In this document: piece by piece, positions 1-10,867 of the stretch
How positions within the stretch are numbered: position 1 is the stretch's first letter
How the letters are laid out: the number at the start of each line of letters is the position of its first letter
Assembly: GCA_009763385.1 (NCBI GenBank)
Contig: CM019830.1
Coordinates: 90,906,289 to 90,970,288, forward strand
Origin: Coix lacryma-jobi var. lacryma-jobi
Lineage: Eukaryota > Streptophyta > Magnoliopsida > Poales > Poaceae
Length of the DNA stretch: 64,000 nucleotides
Direction: 5' to 3'
Made by a program: the position numbers and the translations under genes
The notes under the pieces: generated by a model
What the model was told of the DNA's origin: nothing
Database searches by the model: none
What the model saw: only the letters and a program-made list of their open reading frames with translations

Positions 1-150
1 AAACATGGGTGCTGCGGGTTTGCTGAGTTTGGGCCACAAAACTCAGGCGATGGTAGGCTGGTTTCCCGGTTTGGGCCTCAAAACCAGGGGTTGGCTGTGA
101 AGGCTGGTTTCCCGGTTTGGGCCACAAAACCGGGGGTGCGACGTTCGGGA
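1..150. repeat. Short tandem repeat, period about 46 bp
   Basis: The phrase GGCTGGTTTCCCGGTTTGGG recurs at 56 and 102, and a diverged copy precedes it. Each copy is followed by CC(T/A)CAAAACC. ORFs here are repeat shadows. It is probably part of a decayed retrotransposon. Confidence 0.6.
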
Positions 151-919
151 AAAGGACAAGCAGAGCGGTGGCGGCATGTGGCGGCAATCGGTGGTGTTGC
201 GTCGAGGCAACGCTACCAGTTGTGTGGGCGTGGCCGTCGGATCACCACCTACCACGAGTTGGTCCAGAATAATCCTAGGGTTTAGCTGGTTCGCTCTGTA
301 ATTAGTTAGGGGTAGAGTGGGAATTAGAATTAGGATAAGTAGGGGGAGACACCCACCTCCCCATCCATCTCAGTCATTTGCTATTTTGCCTTCTAGGTTT
401 TCCTGCTCTCCCTACTCCCTGCTGTAGCGAACTGAGATCCACAGAGAAGAGAACCATACCTCTGTGTCCGTAAGTTTTTGAGGAAGTGAGACCGTAATCT
501 CACTGTTGTAGCGTGTGGTAGCCACACGGTTGCAAATTAGTGGTTGTGATTCACGTTTTGTTCGTGTTCTTCGCGGATTGCTTTTTTCCATGTTTTTCCC
601 GTCGATTGATCTCTTTGTTCGTTGCGTCTTTTGTGATTCCGTTTGAACAGAGATGTTCTAGATCGTGAGGCACTACTTTCCACCGGAGGAATTATCCTTC
701 AACCTCACAAGCTAGTAGATCGGTCGATTTTCGTTTCGGGTCAAGTTTTTCTCTCTTCCCCTAAAATTCTTCGATTCATTGATTTGGAGATAGGTTCGAG
801 CCATGATCTCTTAGAGATAGCTCACTATACTCTTTGTGACTCATCTCTCCAAGTTTGAACCCTAGAGGTTTCATTTTGGGAGAGTTTGATTCGAATCGGT
901 GGACGAACGGTGAAGTGTC

Positions 920-1215
920 GGGGTGACCGGACGCACGGTCACGGGTTGACCGGACGCTTGCTGGTGAGTCCGGTCGTTGAATGTACGGTCTGTGATTTGC
1001 TTTGTCTATGACTGGACACTTGACCTAACTATGACCGGACGCATCGCTTCCACTGTTCACCGCTTGGTCGCTCTCTGATTGGACGCTGGACACCTGACCG
1101 GACGCACCTACACCGAGAGTCCGGTCAGAAACAGTAAGGTCCAAAATCAGGTTTCGCACGACCGGACGCGTCCGGTGGTCTATGACCGGACGCACGCAGA
1201 GTCCGGTCGAGTCTG
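920..1215. repeat. Cluster of GACCGGACGC motifs in both orientations
   Basis: About six copies of (G)ACCGGACGC and several of its complement side (GAGTCCGGTC) lie irregularly spaced within 300 bp. Similar but distinct TCGGACGC/GCGTCCGA arrays occur in the LTR at 29084-30634. The motif is palindrome-like (CCGG core) and CpG rich. Confidence 0.75.
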
Positions 1216-1615
1216 TCCTGCGCGTTTTCATCCACAGTTTGTTTGTCTGACTTACGATTTGAGATCCGCTTGTTGTGTTGGATTCCTGACTTCATGCTCT
1301 ATAGAAATCGGGCTTCTCGCTTTACAGAATAGCCTGAATCCCCCTCGCGTTGCTCGAGGGAGGTTGAGGTTACCCAAAGGTCATCCTGTCACTAGTTGAC
1401 CTGCGTGAACTTGGGCGAGGGAATTTTTGTGGTGTCCCGCTGTGTTCCTAGGGAACATCCACTCATTCTCTTGTGTCGTGGACATCACGTGCATCGGTTT
1501 TGCTTTTGGGGTTGATTTACAGGATAGAGGTTTAAAGTTTCTAAAAAGAAATTTAAAGCTCCCATTCACCCCCCCCCCCCTCTGGTCGCTTTCTGGTAGC
1601 ACTTTCGGTCCTTCA

Positions 1616-1933
1616 AAAGGTGTTATATGTGTTGAATTGACAATTGGCAGCAAGAGTATGCCGACTACTTTCTTTGTAGTCGATGCAAAAGGATCCTATA
1701 GTGTGCTTCTTGGAAGGGATTGGATCCACACCAATTGTTGCATTCCATCTACCATGCATCAGAATGTGATTCAGTGGATCGGTGACACCGTTGAATTAGT
1801 GCCAGCCGATTCAACTGTTAGTATTGCTTATTCAGACCCTGATGTTTGGAACTTTGATAACATGGAGTGCTTTTCTGGAAGGATTCTTGAAGAAGACTTT
1901 CTCAAGACCAATGAGAGTCAACAGCCGGTCTAA
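1616..1933 (+). pseudogene. Ty3/gypsy (Tat-like) aspartic protease fragment
   Basis: The frame reads KGVICVELTIGSK...TTFFVVDAKG.YSVLLGRDWIH, then a TAG stop at 1931-1933. LLGRDWIH following an FFV(V/I)D segment is characteristic of the pepsin-like region in Tat-lineage plant Ty3/gypsy polyproteins. Only the C-terminal half of the protease is present. The frame is open upstream to 1427, but that part is LTR sequence read by chance. No RT, RNase H or integrase follows, so it is a relic. Confidence 0.65.
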
Positions 1934-2343
1934 GCAATCGGCTTCAAAAAATATTCTAGAGGATTAATTTACTAGCAGTGATTCGCATCGATGCCGATGA
2001 ACTAAGGTCGGTGTTGTGTCAGTCAAGATTAGTACCTTTAGATTTAGAGCAAAGAATCGACTCGTTGGATTTTACAGCCGATACTAATGTATTGCCTTTA
2101 GAATAAAAATAGCCGATATGTATGTATCGTATTTTGATTTTAATTGATAGCCGATACTAAGGAAGTATCGCCTTTAGAGGATTCATTAAAGGGAAAAGCT
2201 TTGGAAAGCTCAAGCAATGCAGTGCAAAGAAATATCATGCAAACAATACTTAACAGAGTTATTAAGCCTGACGATGCAGGGACAGACTTGTTCGGTTTGT
2301 TCGGCCAATAGGCCGGATACACAAAAGGGACATTAAAAACAAA
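1934..2343. other. Gene-free stretch with repeated AGCCGAT words
   Basis: No coding frame is supported. The heptamer AGCCGAT or its complement ATCGGCT recurs here and again between 2700 and 3510. This suggests that the protease fragment and the antisense genes to the right belong to the same old retroelement. Confidence 0.4.
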
Positions 2344-3231
2344 CTAATCTAGATGGAGCCGGTTCAGGAGGTCCTCCAGGTGTGACACCTCTGTCACGGC
2401 GAGTCCCAGGGGCTGGAACTCCTCCACCAGCTCCCGGAAGTCCTCCCTCGTCCTGGCGCCGACGAAAGAAGGAGAAACTTCCCCAGAGATCTCAGCATCG
2501 CTGAGTTCAGCTCCGGCGAGGGCGAAGGTGGCGCCGTGGCAGATGGCGTGGATGGCCAACTCCCTGATGCGCGTCCCGACGTCATCCAAGCGCGTCCGCA
2601 GGTTGTCTCCCCGTGCATTCACGAAGTCAGCAATCGTTGTGGCTCGCCCAGGGAGCCAATCGAGTTGCTGTTGAAGTTCTATATTTGGATAAAGGAGACC
2701 AAAATTCAGAAAAATAGCCGATTCAATTAAATCAAACAACAAATCGGCTGAGTATTTAAGCAAGCAGTTTCCAACAAAGTCACTAGTACTGTTGTACAGG
2801 AGGTAATCAGAGTGACAAGTTGGGAAATTTGGGAAAATACCAGCAACCCTGGTGTCGGACGCCTCTAGGTGCTCGAGGGCATTGTTGAGGCGAGCATGGA
2901 GGACTTCCCGTTCCTCCACCAGGCGGGCGGTTCGATGGCGCTCATCCTCCAGGAGGCGTCGGGTGTCGGTGACATTCCGGATGAAAGCCCATGCGCCATC
3001 ATCCAATGCCAACTCGTACTCCGACGGAGGTCGGCTAGGGCCTTGGCCATCTGCCTGGAGGAGGAGGACTGCGAAAAAATTTGGGTTTTTCCTCGGGTAA
3101 ATGAAGTAGTTCGGATCATAGGAAAGCGCTAAAGTGGAGAATCATTACCTGAGCACACGGCGACGGGTCGCTGGAGGGCCATCCACGGACTCCGATGCCT
3201 CCGCGGGGCGTTTGCCGCGGTTATCTACCAT
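2344..3231 (-). CDS. Antisense extra gene of the gypsy relic, coiled-coil protein, three exons
   Basis: On the minus strand an ATG at 3231 opens MVDNRGKRPAEASESVDGPP, followed by a donor at 3148-3147. A second exon encodes a charged helix (LEDERHRTARLVEEREVLHARL). An intron of about 150 bp (donor GCTG|GTATTT, acceptor ATATAG|AACTTC) joins in frame to ELQQQLDWLPGR and runs to the stop at 2344. The helices look like a coiled coil. The first junction is out of phase with the most obvious donor/acceptor pair, so the model may be imperfect or the gene decayed. Extra ORFs in antisense are known for Tat-lineage elements. Function is unknown. Confidence 0.5.
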
Positions 3232-3338
3232 TGCTTCGACCGCCGAGTGGAGAAGAAAAACAGTTGGTGAATGAGAAGAGCAAAGGCCGAAGAGTAAAGC
3301 AATGAATGCGCGGTGTGTTCGAGGGGTCGACGTTTGGC

Positions 3339-3345
3339 ATTTATA
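3339..3345 (-). promoter_or_regulatory. TATA box of the antisense gene
   Basis: The minus strand reads TATAAAT about 108 bp before the ATG at 3231. A pyrimidine-rich leader follows (CTTTGCTCTTCTC), a normal layout for a plant promoter. It fits independent antisense transcription of the extra gene. Confidence 0.45.
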
Positions 3346-3626
3346 CATAAGACTCGAGAAGATGAAAAGGCGTCGGCTCAGAGGCACCCTTGGATCTAGA
3401 TCCTAAGGTGAATCGACTAAATAAGCCGTTTTTATATCAATCGGCTAAAAGATAGGCCGTTTTGGTACTAATCGGCTAAAATATAAATTGCCTGAATAAT
3501 ATCGGCTGAATAGCTGATAAAGTTACAGAGTACCAAATAAATATTAGAGTGTCATGATGACGGTCAACCAAAGAAGAATGTTTACAAAAGAAGGGTTGCA
3601 AATCAAGAAACTGCGGATAAGCAAAG

Positions 3627-4283
3627 TTACATGTTTAGCACAGACTTCAATGCACTCAGAGCATTCAAGCGGATAGCATCTATTTCATCGATCTCTTTCT
3701 GATCTTCTTCGATGGAGCCTGGGATCGGTTTCTTCTTGGCTTTAATGTCCTGGAGCTCACCATGAAGAGTTGTTATCTTTTTCTTGTGATCACAGAGAGC
3801 AACAGGGATGTTCTTCAGGCTGTCCTTCTTCGACTTGATGTGTTCATCGATAGCTTGAAGCCTACTCAGCAGTTCATTCCTCTTAATTTCCAGAGATGAC
3901 AGATTGTCGATAAGAACAGTAGAGTCTGAATTCAATTGATCTATGGCATTCTTTTCGGCAACCATATCAGAAATGCAGCGTTGTTCACGTGCTGGCAGAT
4001 GTGCTTGAGCCTCTCGTTCCCTGAATTTGGCTTTGACCTTGGAAAACCTTGGCTTGAGGAATCCTATGTGGGCAACAGAAGACAAGATCTCTTTCAGATC
4101 TCTTGGTATGATATCTTTAATCAGATCAAAGATGTCCCTGATTCCCTTTGCATCCTGCATCAAGTTGGCTATGTTAACCTCCAGAAGGGGGATTAATGTT
4201 TGAAGCCGAGTCTTGATTTCTTCGGGTAGATCTCCTGAGGATCTAGCTGCAGAAACTTCCTCTTCATCCATGTAGTCATTCAA
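3627..4283 (-). CDS. DUF1409-like coiled-coil protein segment
   Basis: A 218-residue open frame. Residues about 20-75 (IKTRLQTLIPLLEVNIANLM...IRDIFDLIKDIIPRDL) resemble DUF1409, a domain often found beside plant mobile domains in grass retroelement genes. Residues about 75-215 are a long heptad-rich charged helix. It probably forms the C-terminal part of the same antisense gene as 4657-5402, joined by introns, although intervening sequence has decayed. Domain assignment is from memory of the family. Confidence 0.55.
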   Translation of the reverse strand: MNDYMDEEEVSAARSSGDLPEEIKTRLQTLIPLLEVNIANLMQDAKGIRDIFDLIKDIIPRDLKEILSSVAHIGFLKPRFSKVKAKFREREAQAHLPAREQRCISDMVAEKNAIDQLNSDSTVLIDNLSSLEIKRNELLSRLQAIDEHIKSKKDSLKNIPVALCDHKKKITTLHGELQDIKAKKKPIPGSIEEDQKEIDEIDAIRLNALSALKSVLNM

Positions 4284-4656
4284 GTTGAAAGGGATGACAG
4301 GAGAAGAAGTCTCTCCTTGCTCCTACACTCTCCTTGCTCCTACACAGATAAGTAGATGAATAATCACCGATGAGAAGCTATTGGAAGGAAAAGGTGATGT
4401 TGATTAGAGTACCTGGCCAGAGGGGATGATTTGGAGCTCAGGGAATACATCTGAAAGAGATTTTTCATCATCTCTCAAGAACATCCACTGTAAAAATCAA
4501 GCTGATAGCTAAAAAGATATACCTGGTTGGGGGGGTTCTTGATCAGTGTCAGAAAGAGGAGGTGCTTCAGGATCTACATTTTGAGCATCCACCTGCTCCT
4601 GAGGCAACTCAACATTATGAGTGTTGGCATGTTCCCAGAAATTAGAAGATAAAAGA

Positions 4657-5402
4657 TTACAGACTTGTTGATGGGAATAGGGGAGAGCAGATTTTTACCT
4701 CTGTATCGACGTTCTTGATCAAGGATTGGCTGCTACTAGAAGTATTTTGCTTCTTCTTTTTTGATACAACCTTGGCAGTTGGCTTGGTAGTCTTTTCCTT
4801 TTTAGAAGAGCCAACTTCCCTTATAAAGGTGCTAAGGGTTTGATCATCTAAAGCGTCAGGAGCTTTCCTCTTCATCAAAGTCTTGATGGTGGGAGCATCA
4901 CAGCCAATCCTTGAATTTGGGCACCATATGTTATAATTTATTTCTGGAGGATTCAAAGTGACCAAATCCTGCAAAAATTTGGCATATGTCAGAAATGAAC
5001 AGGTGGTGAAGATGTAAAATGTGGAGGCAAATTGAACTGTACCTCATCAGTTGCCCGAAAGTCTGAATCCAATTTCAGACAGTAAGTAGCTACAGCCTCA
5101 CTGAAAAGATGGATGCTCCATTGCTGCCACCAGTTCTGGAAGGAGATTGAAGAAAAAGGTCTGCAATCCCATTCTTTGACCATATTCAGGGAAACAGATT
5201 TTTCCAGTTGGAATATTTTGTCATACTCTAAGGCAGAGTCTACTGCTTCCCTTGGCCTGAGTTTATCAGTGAAATACAGGGATGGGGTTACTTGACCAAA
5301 ACCAATTTGTTGGGCTGCCATGACAGGATGATAAAATTCATAGGACATGGGAGGCTTTTCTCTACCATGTCTAATCTCAGTTGGCAGGAGACAAGGTTTC
5401 AT
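4657..5402 (-). pseudogene. Plant mobile domain (aminotransferase-like) fragment of a retroelement extra gene
   Basis: Frame 5402-4989 reads YEFYHPVMAAQQIGFGQ..P followed by a W-rich end (FQNWWQQWSIHLFSEA), typical of the C-terminal third of plant mobile domains in grass transposons. Frame 4974-4657 continues with a lysine-rich linker (KKEKTTKPTAKVVSKKKK) that could be a nuclear localisation signal. The N-terminal part of the domain is missing. It lies directly upstream of the DUF1409-like segment in the same orientation, which supports one original antisense gene. It is unrelated in position to the mobile-domain gene at 45580-54217. Confidence 0.55.
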
Positions 5403-6097
5403 AATTTGTCACAAGATCTTCAGGCTCTCATTGTTACATTCCCTTTGGAATCTAAAGGTGTATGGATTCTCGAAATTTGTGATGTCTGAATATTGGAACA
5501 AGATGGAGGTAGCAGTGGGGAATCCCTTGTAGAAAATCTTGAAGAAGAAGCTAGATGATTCATCGACAGATTATTGACGCTCACTAATGCTCATAATTAA
5601 CCATCAATTATTGCATGAAATAACACTAAATGAATCACAAAGCATAGTTGTAGGGTTTGAAACTAACAAGTTCTGCGAGTTTTGGTGCTCTCACTTGTTT
5701 TGTTGGACATCCATATTTTTACCATATAAAATTACCTCAAGTGATGAATTGGAGTGCATCATTGCGAAGAGCTCGTCGAGACGATCGAAACGGACATATC
5801 ATTTGCTATATTTGGAGTCCCGGATGAAAAGATATTAATTTCGCAATGAAACCTGCAAAAGAAGGATCTAGAAGACACCACGAGGCGGCCCGCCACGGGG
5901 GCCCACTGGGCCAGACCGACCGGTGGGGCTCATGAAGGATCGAGAATGCAAATAGCAAGGCGACCAGAGGGGGGGTGAATGGGAGCCATAAAAATTTCTC
6001 TCGAAACTTTGGCCAAATGTCTCAAAATCAACCCCCAGAAGCTATGTCCGAAATCGTGATGCCCACGACCCTTGGAAAAGGGTGGATGATCCCTAGG
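5403..6097. other. Decayed element sequence without a gene
   Basis: No convincing coding frame. At 5960-5990 the minus strand reads CCCATTCACCCCCCCTCTGGTCGC, the same type of LTR-end tract as at 1561-1590 but in the opposite orientation. This hints at a second LTR remnant. The junction at 6097/6098 is where sequence homologous to the Tekay LTR begins abruptly. Confidence 0.4.
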
Positions 6098-8829
6098 TAC
6101 TTAAGCTCGTACAAACCCGGTAGTCCGAAAATCTCGAAGGATTTCAAATCATTCAACTTTAGCCAAGATCGTAATAGATTAACGTACATGTCCATGAGGT
6201 ACATTCAGTTCACACATAATTCAAATACATCGGAGTTCAACAGTTATTACAAACCATAGTTCGAATTTCGAAAGCGGAAGCAACATAGTTTTAAACATAA
6301 GTTCTCAGTTCACAATACGGTGCCAATGCCTGATCAGTCCACAAAAGCATCAGGGAAGGATAAGAGTTGACCATGCCCATGGTCTAGTCATCACCCTCGA
6401 CGGGGTACAGACAGTTCTCGCAATAGCCGTAGAAGCATTGCCCATCTGCAACAACAAGGGAATAGAACCCTGAGTACGAGAAGGTACTCAGCTAGACTTA
6501 TACGTCATAAACCAGAAATAAACGACACCAAGGAGTATGCAAGGCTGTATTTGGGGTTGGCCATACTTACCCTTTTGCATAAAAGCGTTTTCATTATTAA
6601 ATAATCAACATTAGAGCATTAGCAGTCAGTTTTAAGTAATCAGCCTGATTAACTAGATTCGCACCTGATCTAGAGCAAACACTTGACTATTTAATCAACA
6701 AGAGGAACTATTTCATCAATAGCCTTTCAGATTCAGTACCATAACCATCTTTAGTTCCATAAGTTACTACGGTAACACATGCCAGTCAAGTTACTCACTA
6801 ACCAGGAGCGATGGTGATTATAATCGATTCCTACCCAGCTGGGGACAAAGATGTCGCACACTCGCCCGATCACACCTTGCCAGGCAGCCGTCGGCGACCA
6901 CTTCAGGAAATTTGAGAACACAACACGCGGGACGGTCATGGGCCCTTCTACACTGGGGGTTATCTCAATGCCAGGTCGCTCAAGCTATAACTGCCCACGG
7001 TCATGCCAGGTCAGTCAGGCCCCGCCTGTCCACGGACCATGCCAGGTTGCTCAGAATAGTTGCCCACGGTACATATAAGGCCCTGGGTGTTAGGCGTCAA
7101 CATCTCCATCACCGGCTCGAATAGCCCTGCTCGGCTTCACGGGAGGTACTCCGACCTGCTCCGTTAAGTGATTGACGCGTTCAAAATCACTGAGGTGTGC
7201 CTTCGTCGGGTCCTAATCAACACAGACGGGAGACTACTAGCACACACAACCCATGTCCTGCTGCTCCTACATCCCGCCCGGTCTCAAATTAATTATCACA
7301 TGGTTATCTCCATGATAGCACGAGGCTAGTCATGATCAGTATCCACCTATAGGCGGGAGACAGGAAATCACCCGACTTTTACCGGTCTAAGCAGGCTAAG
7401 CATAAACGAGCCTAGACTTAACAGGGATAACAAGATATAATTGCAGGTGGACAAGGATAAGTAAATAATGCATCAACGGTATCACTCAACTCCTATAACC
7501 TAATGCAACAAACATATCAGGTTAATTCGTAATTGCAATTGCAAAACGTAGGAGTGGGATGCTCCGGGGCTTGCCTCGTTCAAAGTTGGAGGGACGATGG
7601 TCGTGGCACTCAGGCAGGTCCTCGACGTCTCCTTCTTCGGTCCTCTGGTCCTGGGTCTCCTCCGGACATGGCTCCTCCGGTGGTGAGTTCTGGGTCTCCA
7701 CTACCGATCTTGTATGATGCATAACACGCATAAGTAATATGAATGCACATGGAATGCATGGGGATGCAACGTAGAACAAGATAACTCAGGAGATAAGCAC
7801 ATGTCATCTACTGCGTTCTCTTCAACAAGGTAGTCACATCAAACTAGTGATTACAAAAGATCTAAACATCCAACCAACAATTAACCTACCTAATTAGTTG
7901 GTTAGGACTCACAATTACCACAGCAAGCACTTCACTTAATTAATTTATTCTCCTTTAATTGCTTGCTAAAATAATCCATTTAATCAAGCCTATAACAGCA
8001 ACCCATTCTAGACAGCTTCAGAAAAATCTACAGAAATTACTGGAAGTGAACAACACCTAATCTAGTCCCATGTCCAAATTTCACCCCATTTAAACTTAAA
8101 CTCCATTCCCTATGAAAAAGACAAATTCTATCATGAAAAGGTGCTTTGAACTACACATCCTAGCAGAAAGTGTCAAACAACAGATTTCTCATTTTTCTAC
8201 TGAACTTCTTAGCACAAGAGCAGTGTATAAAAATTCTCAGGTTCAAACTCCTCATATTTTAATTACTACAAAATAAACAAGAAAATATCATTTATTCATT
8301 TTAATTGCTACTGCCAAAATATTCCATAGAACAACATCATATTACATTTTTCCCAGAAGCTATTCATCAATACAAACCTAACAAAACAAGAATCACATTT
8401 TTCTGAGCAATACACAGATTACTATGCATTTAACAAGATTTCAGCCTAAACATGAATTAAATATAACCACACACAACTTTATCACAAACTAGATATATTA
8501 TATTTTTCATGCATAGAACTCATCACAACAAACTTAACAGAACTTGTTTCACCTTTTTAGCATTTACGGAACTCAAGATATGAATTAAACAAACTAATCA
8601 AACATTTCTGAAACCTATTTAAACAAAACCCTGAAAAACCCTTTAACCTAAACTGCTACACGCACCCAGGCTATTGCACCCAAGACAATGACAACCGGGA
8701 CCCGAGCCACTGACCCGCGGGACCCTTGGTCAAACCGACCCCACCGGTCAGTCACACCGAAGCAGGGGAAAGGTTGACCGCGGCGAAGCTCGCCGGCGGC
8801 GACCTCTCCGGCGAAATGGACACCTCCAC
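6098..8829 (-). mobile_element. 3' LTR of the Tekay element, distal part
   Basis: Aligns base for base, with scattered substitutions and small indels, to about 24676-27375. It stops at the target site TCCAC (8825-8829), where the younger chromovirus entered. ORFs inside are shadows. The last 67 bp of the LTR are missing, replaced by unrelated sequence at 6097. Confidence 0.9.
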
Positions 8830-9746
8830 TGATGAGGACATCAACACCAGCGATACATCCTCTCCGACACAACCTATAGCTGGTCCTCTTACTCGTGCTC
8901 GTGCTCGTCAACTTAATCATCAAGTGAGTTCCATGATAAGCTCTTGTCCATCTTGTTTAGACAATGGAAACGCGTGCACTCTTGTTTTGATTAGGAACCG
9001 AGGAGAAGACCGAAAGGGAGAAGGACTCGCGCTAGCTGGATTCGGACTGCAGCAAAGTGCCAACTTGTGACCGCCACCACGGTTGCATACGGATTCGGAT
9101 TCAGGCGCTTCAGGACTTGTTGGAAAGCTTATCAAGTTTACTTTCATATGAATCAAGTCCCACGTCAATATCTGTTCGGCAGCAGCGGCAATGATCCAAT
9201 TACCGTCGACAGGTCTTGCTGTCCAGGGTGTTGCGTCACCTCATTTTGGGCTTATGGCCCATGTATCAAGTTGGGTCCATTAGGGACGCGTTCTAGGGTT
9301 GGAGGACAACCTCAACACTCTTTTGGTTGTCAATCCATCTACTTATATCCCTCTATAGCCGCCATGGTCGGGTTGGGTTTTGTTTAGATCAAGTTTAGCC
9401 TTAGCTATATGCTTGTAGGCGCGCGTGCAGGATCAGCCGTCCGTCTCCTTGTCTTCGGAACCCCATTGTTGATTAAGATTCAGTTTGAAACCTTCAATTT
9501 CATCTTGCAAATTCAGTGCTTGTTTCCTCGTTCTTGCTAGTTCTTCGATTGCTTGCAGGACGGGAGCCCTAGGGGCTGGTTGTCGCGCTCTACAAGATCA
9601 TGACGGCTATTGGACATGGTGTATCGGTTGCTAAGGCGCGGTCTTGAGGGCTGTAGTCGGGCCGTGAACGTCATCTCCATCCACCAATCGAGTTATCCTC
9701 GTTTCTCATCGAAAGATCGGGCAAAAACCCTAGCGGGTTCGCATCA
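8830..9746 (+). repeat. 5' LTR of the nested chromovirus
   Basis: 917 bp. By eye it differs from the 3' LTR at about 14 positions, all transitions and all in the right three quarters. The first 275 bp, which also encode the end of pol in the 3' copy, look identical. Confidence 0.93.
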
Positions 9747-9748
9747 GT

Positions 9749-9761
9749 TGGTAATCAGAGC
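9749..9761 (+). promoter_or_regulatory. Primer binding site of the nested chromovirus
   Basis: TGGTAATCAGAGC lies two bases after the LTR end. It is a close variant of the initiator-methionine tRNA primer site (TGGTATCAGAGC) used by many plant LTR elements. Confidence 0.85.
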
Positions 9762-10867
9762 AAGGTTCTTCGGTGAGAGACTTCTAATCCATTGCTGTTT
9801 TTAATTAATTTCCTATAGTCTAGAAAAGCCAAAAAAATATAGTAGATTAGTTTTTCCATAATCCTATTAAACCTTTGTGCCTTGGCTAGTACCGTTTAGT
9901 TAGGGCTTGTTGAATTTGCGTTGCTTCGGTTTGTGTCGAGTTGCTGGTCTTAGTGTCTAGTCCTTTAGAGTTTCGAGTTCTTGTCACCATCTATACACAG
10001 CCGAGTATTACCATATCTTCTCTCTGTCGAATCTGTTGTGAAGTCCGAATTGAACTGTCTGTGGTCTTGGTCCGGATCGAGTTGAGTTCCAATCTGAGTT
10101 CCACCAACGTGAAAAAAAAAGGAAACCGAGTAGAACTCGGCAATAGGTGGAATCCGTTTGTGGTTGGTTCTGAGTGGAAACCGAGTAGAACTTGGAGTCC
10201 GCTTGTTAATATATCCTGAACTCCATCTACGTGAGTCCTTCTGTGATCCAAAAGAAAGATAACTCCATACTTGTTCGGCCTTACTCTAGAGAGAGAGAGA
10301 GTATCTTCTTCTTACCGGAATACCCCTGTACTTTCGGAAAAAGTGTGTGTAGCGAATTGCTCCTTTGTATTCTTTTGTTCATATAATCAGTTTTTGAGGT
10401 TGCCCAAAAAAAAGGAAAAAAAAAGAGAAAAGATTCAAAAGAAAAGGGGTTGTTTTCCATATTGATTTTAGGTTTGTTCCACCTTGTTTTCAGGGGTGTG
10501 CTGTGGTTTTTCCTTTGTGTCCAGGCTCGCGTCTCTAGCACGGTCTAGCCTAGGACCAGCACAGTACCGTCGTCGAACGTTTATTCAGCTCGCCTTTATA
10601 ACTAACGTGGTGCTAGTTCGTTCCTTGTTTCAGCCCACCTATAGCTCCACATACTCTACAGCTTGACAGGTCTTGTGCCGCAGCACCGATACACTTCATC
10701 CATTGCTGAAGACTTGTTGGTACACGACCCCTCCTGTCAAGCAAGGTAAGAATTGGTAAGAACTTGTGTAACAAGTTGAGTGTGAGAGACTTGCTGTAGC
10801 TACATCCTAGTAGTTGTAGGGCTTTTATTTCTTCACTTGCCTTTCTTGTTGTCATTGTTTTTGAACC
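9762..10867 (+). other. 5' leader of the nested chromovirus
   Basis: About 1.1 kb between primer site and gag ATG, with no long frame. It contains a short GAGA run (10289-10302) and A-rich stretches near 10410-10440. Long leaders are seen in CRM-type elements. Confidence 0.6.

Larger units (their letters stand above)
1..1615 (+). mobile_element. Copia-like LTR region, partial, plus orientation
   Basis: No gene can be supported here. The right end carries a CATTCACCCCC...CTCTGG tract (from about 1563) and then GGTCCTTCA ending at 1615. This parallels the better-defined minus-strand LTR at 29084-30634, whose 3' end has ATTCACCCTCTA and then GGTCCTTTCA. Sequence after 1615 reads as a gypsy protease, which suggests the LTR inserted there. 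The left boundary is not visible, so family and full length are inferred. Confidence 0.4.

Noticed and set aside
1427..1615. N-terminal part of the ORF reading into the protease fragment
   Set aside because: This part is LTR sequence including a poly-C tract; the reading frame is open by chance.
8648..8923. Candidate small gene at the LTR/insertion boundary
   Set aside because: It spans the junction of two elements (target site 8825-8829) and is therefore a chance frame.
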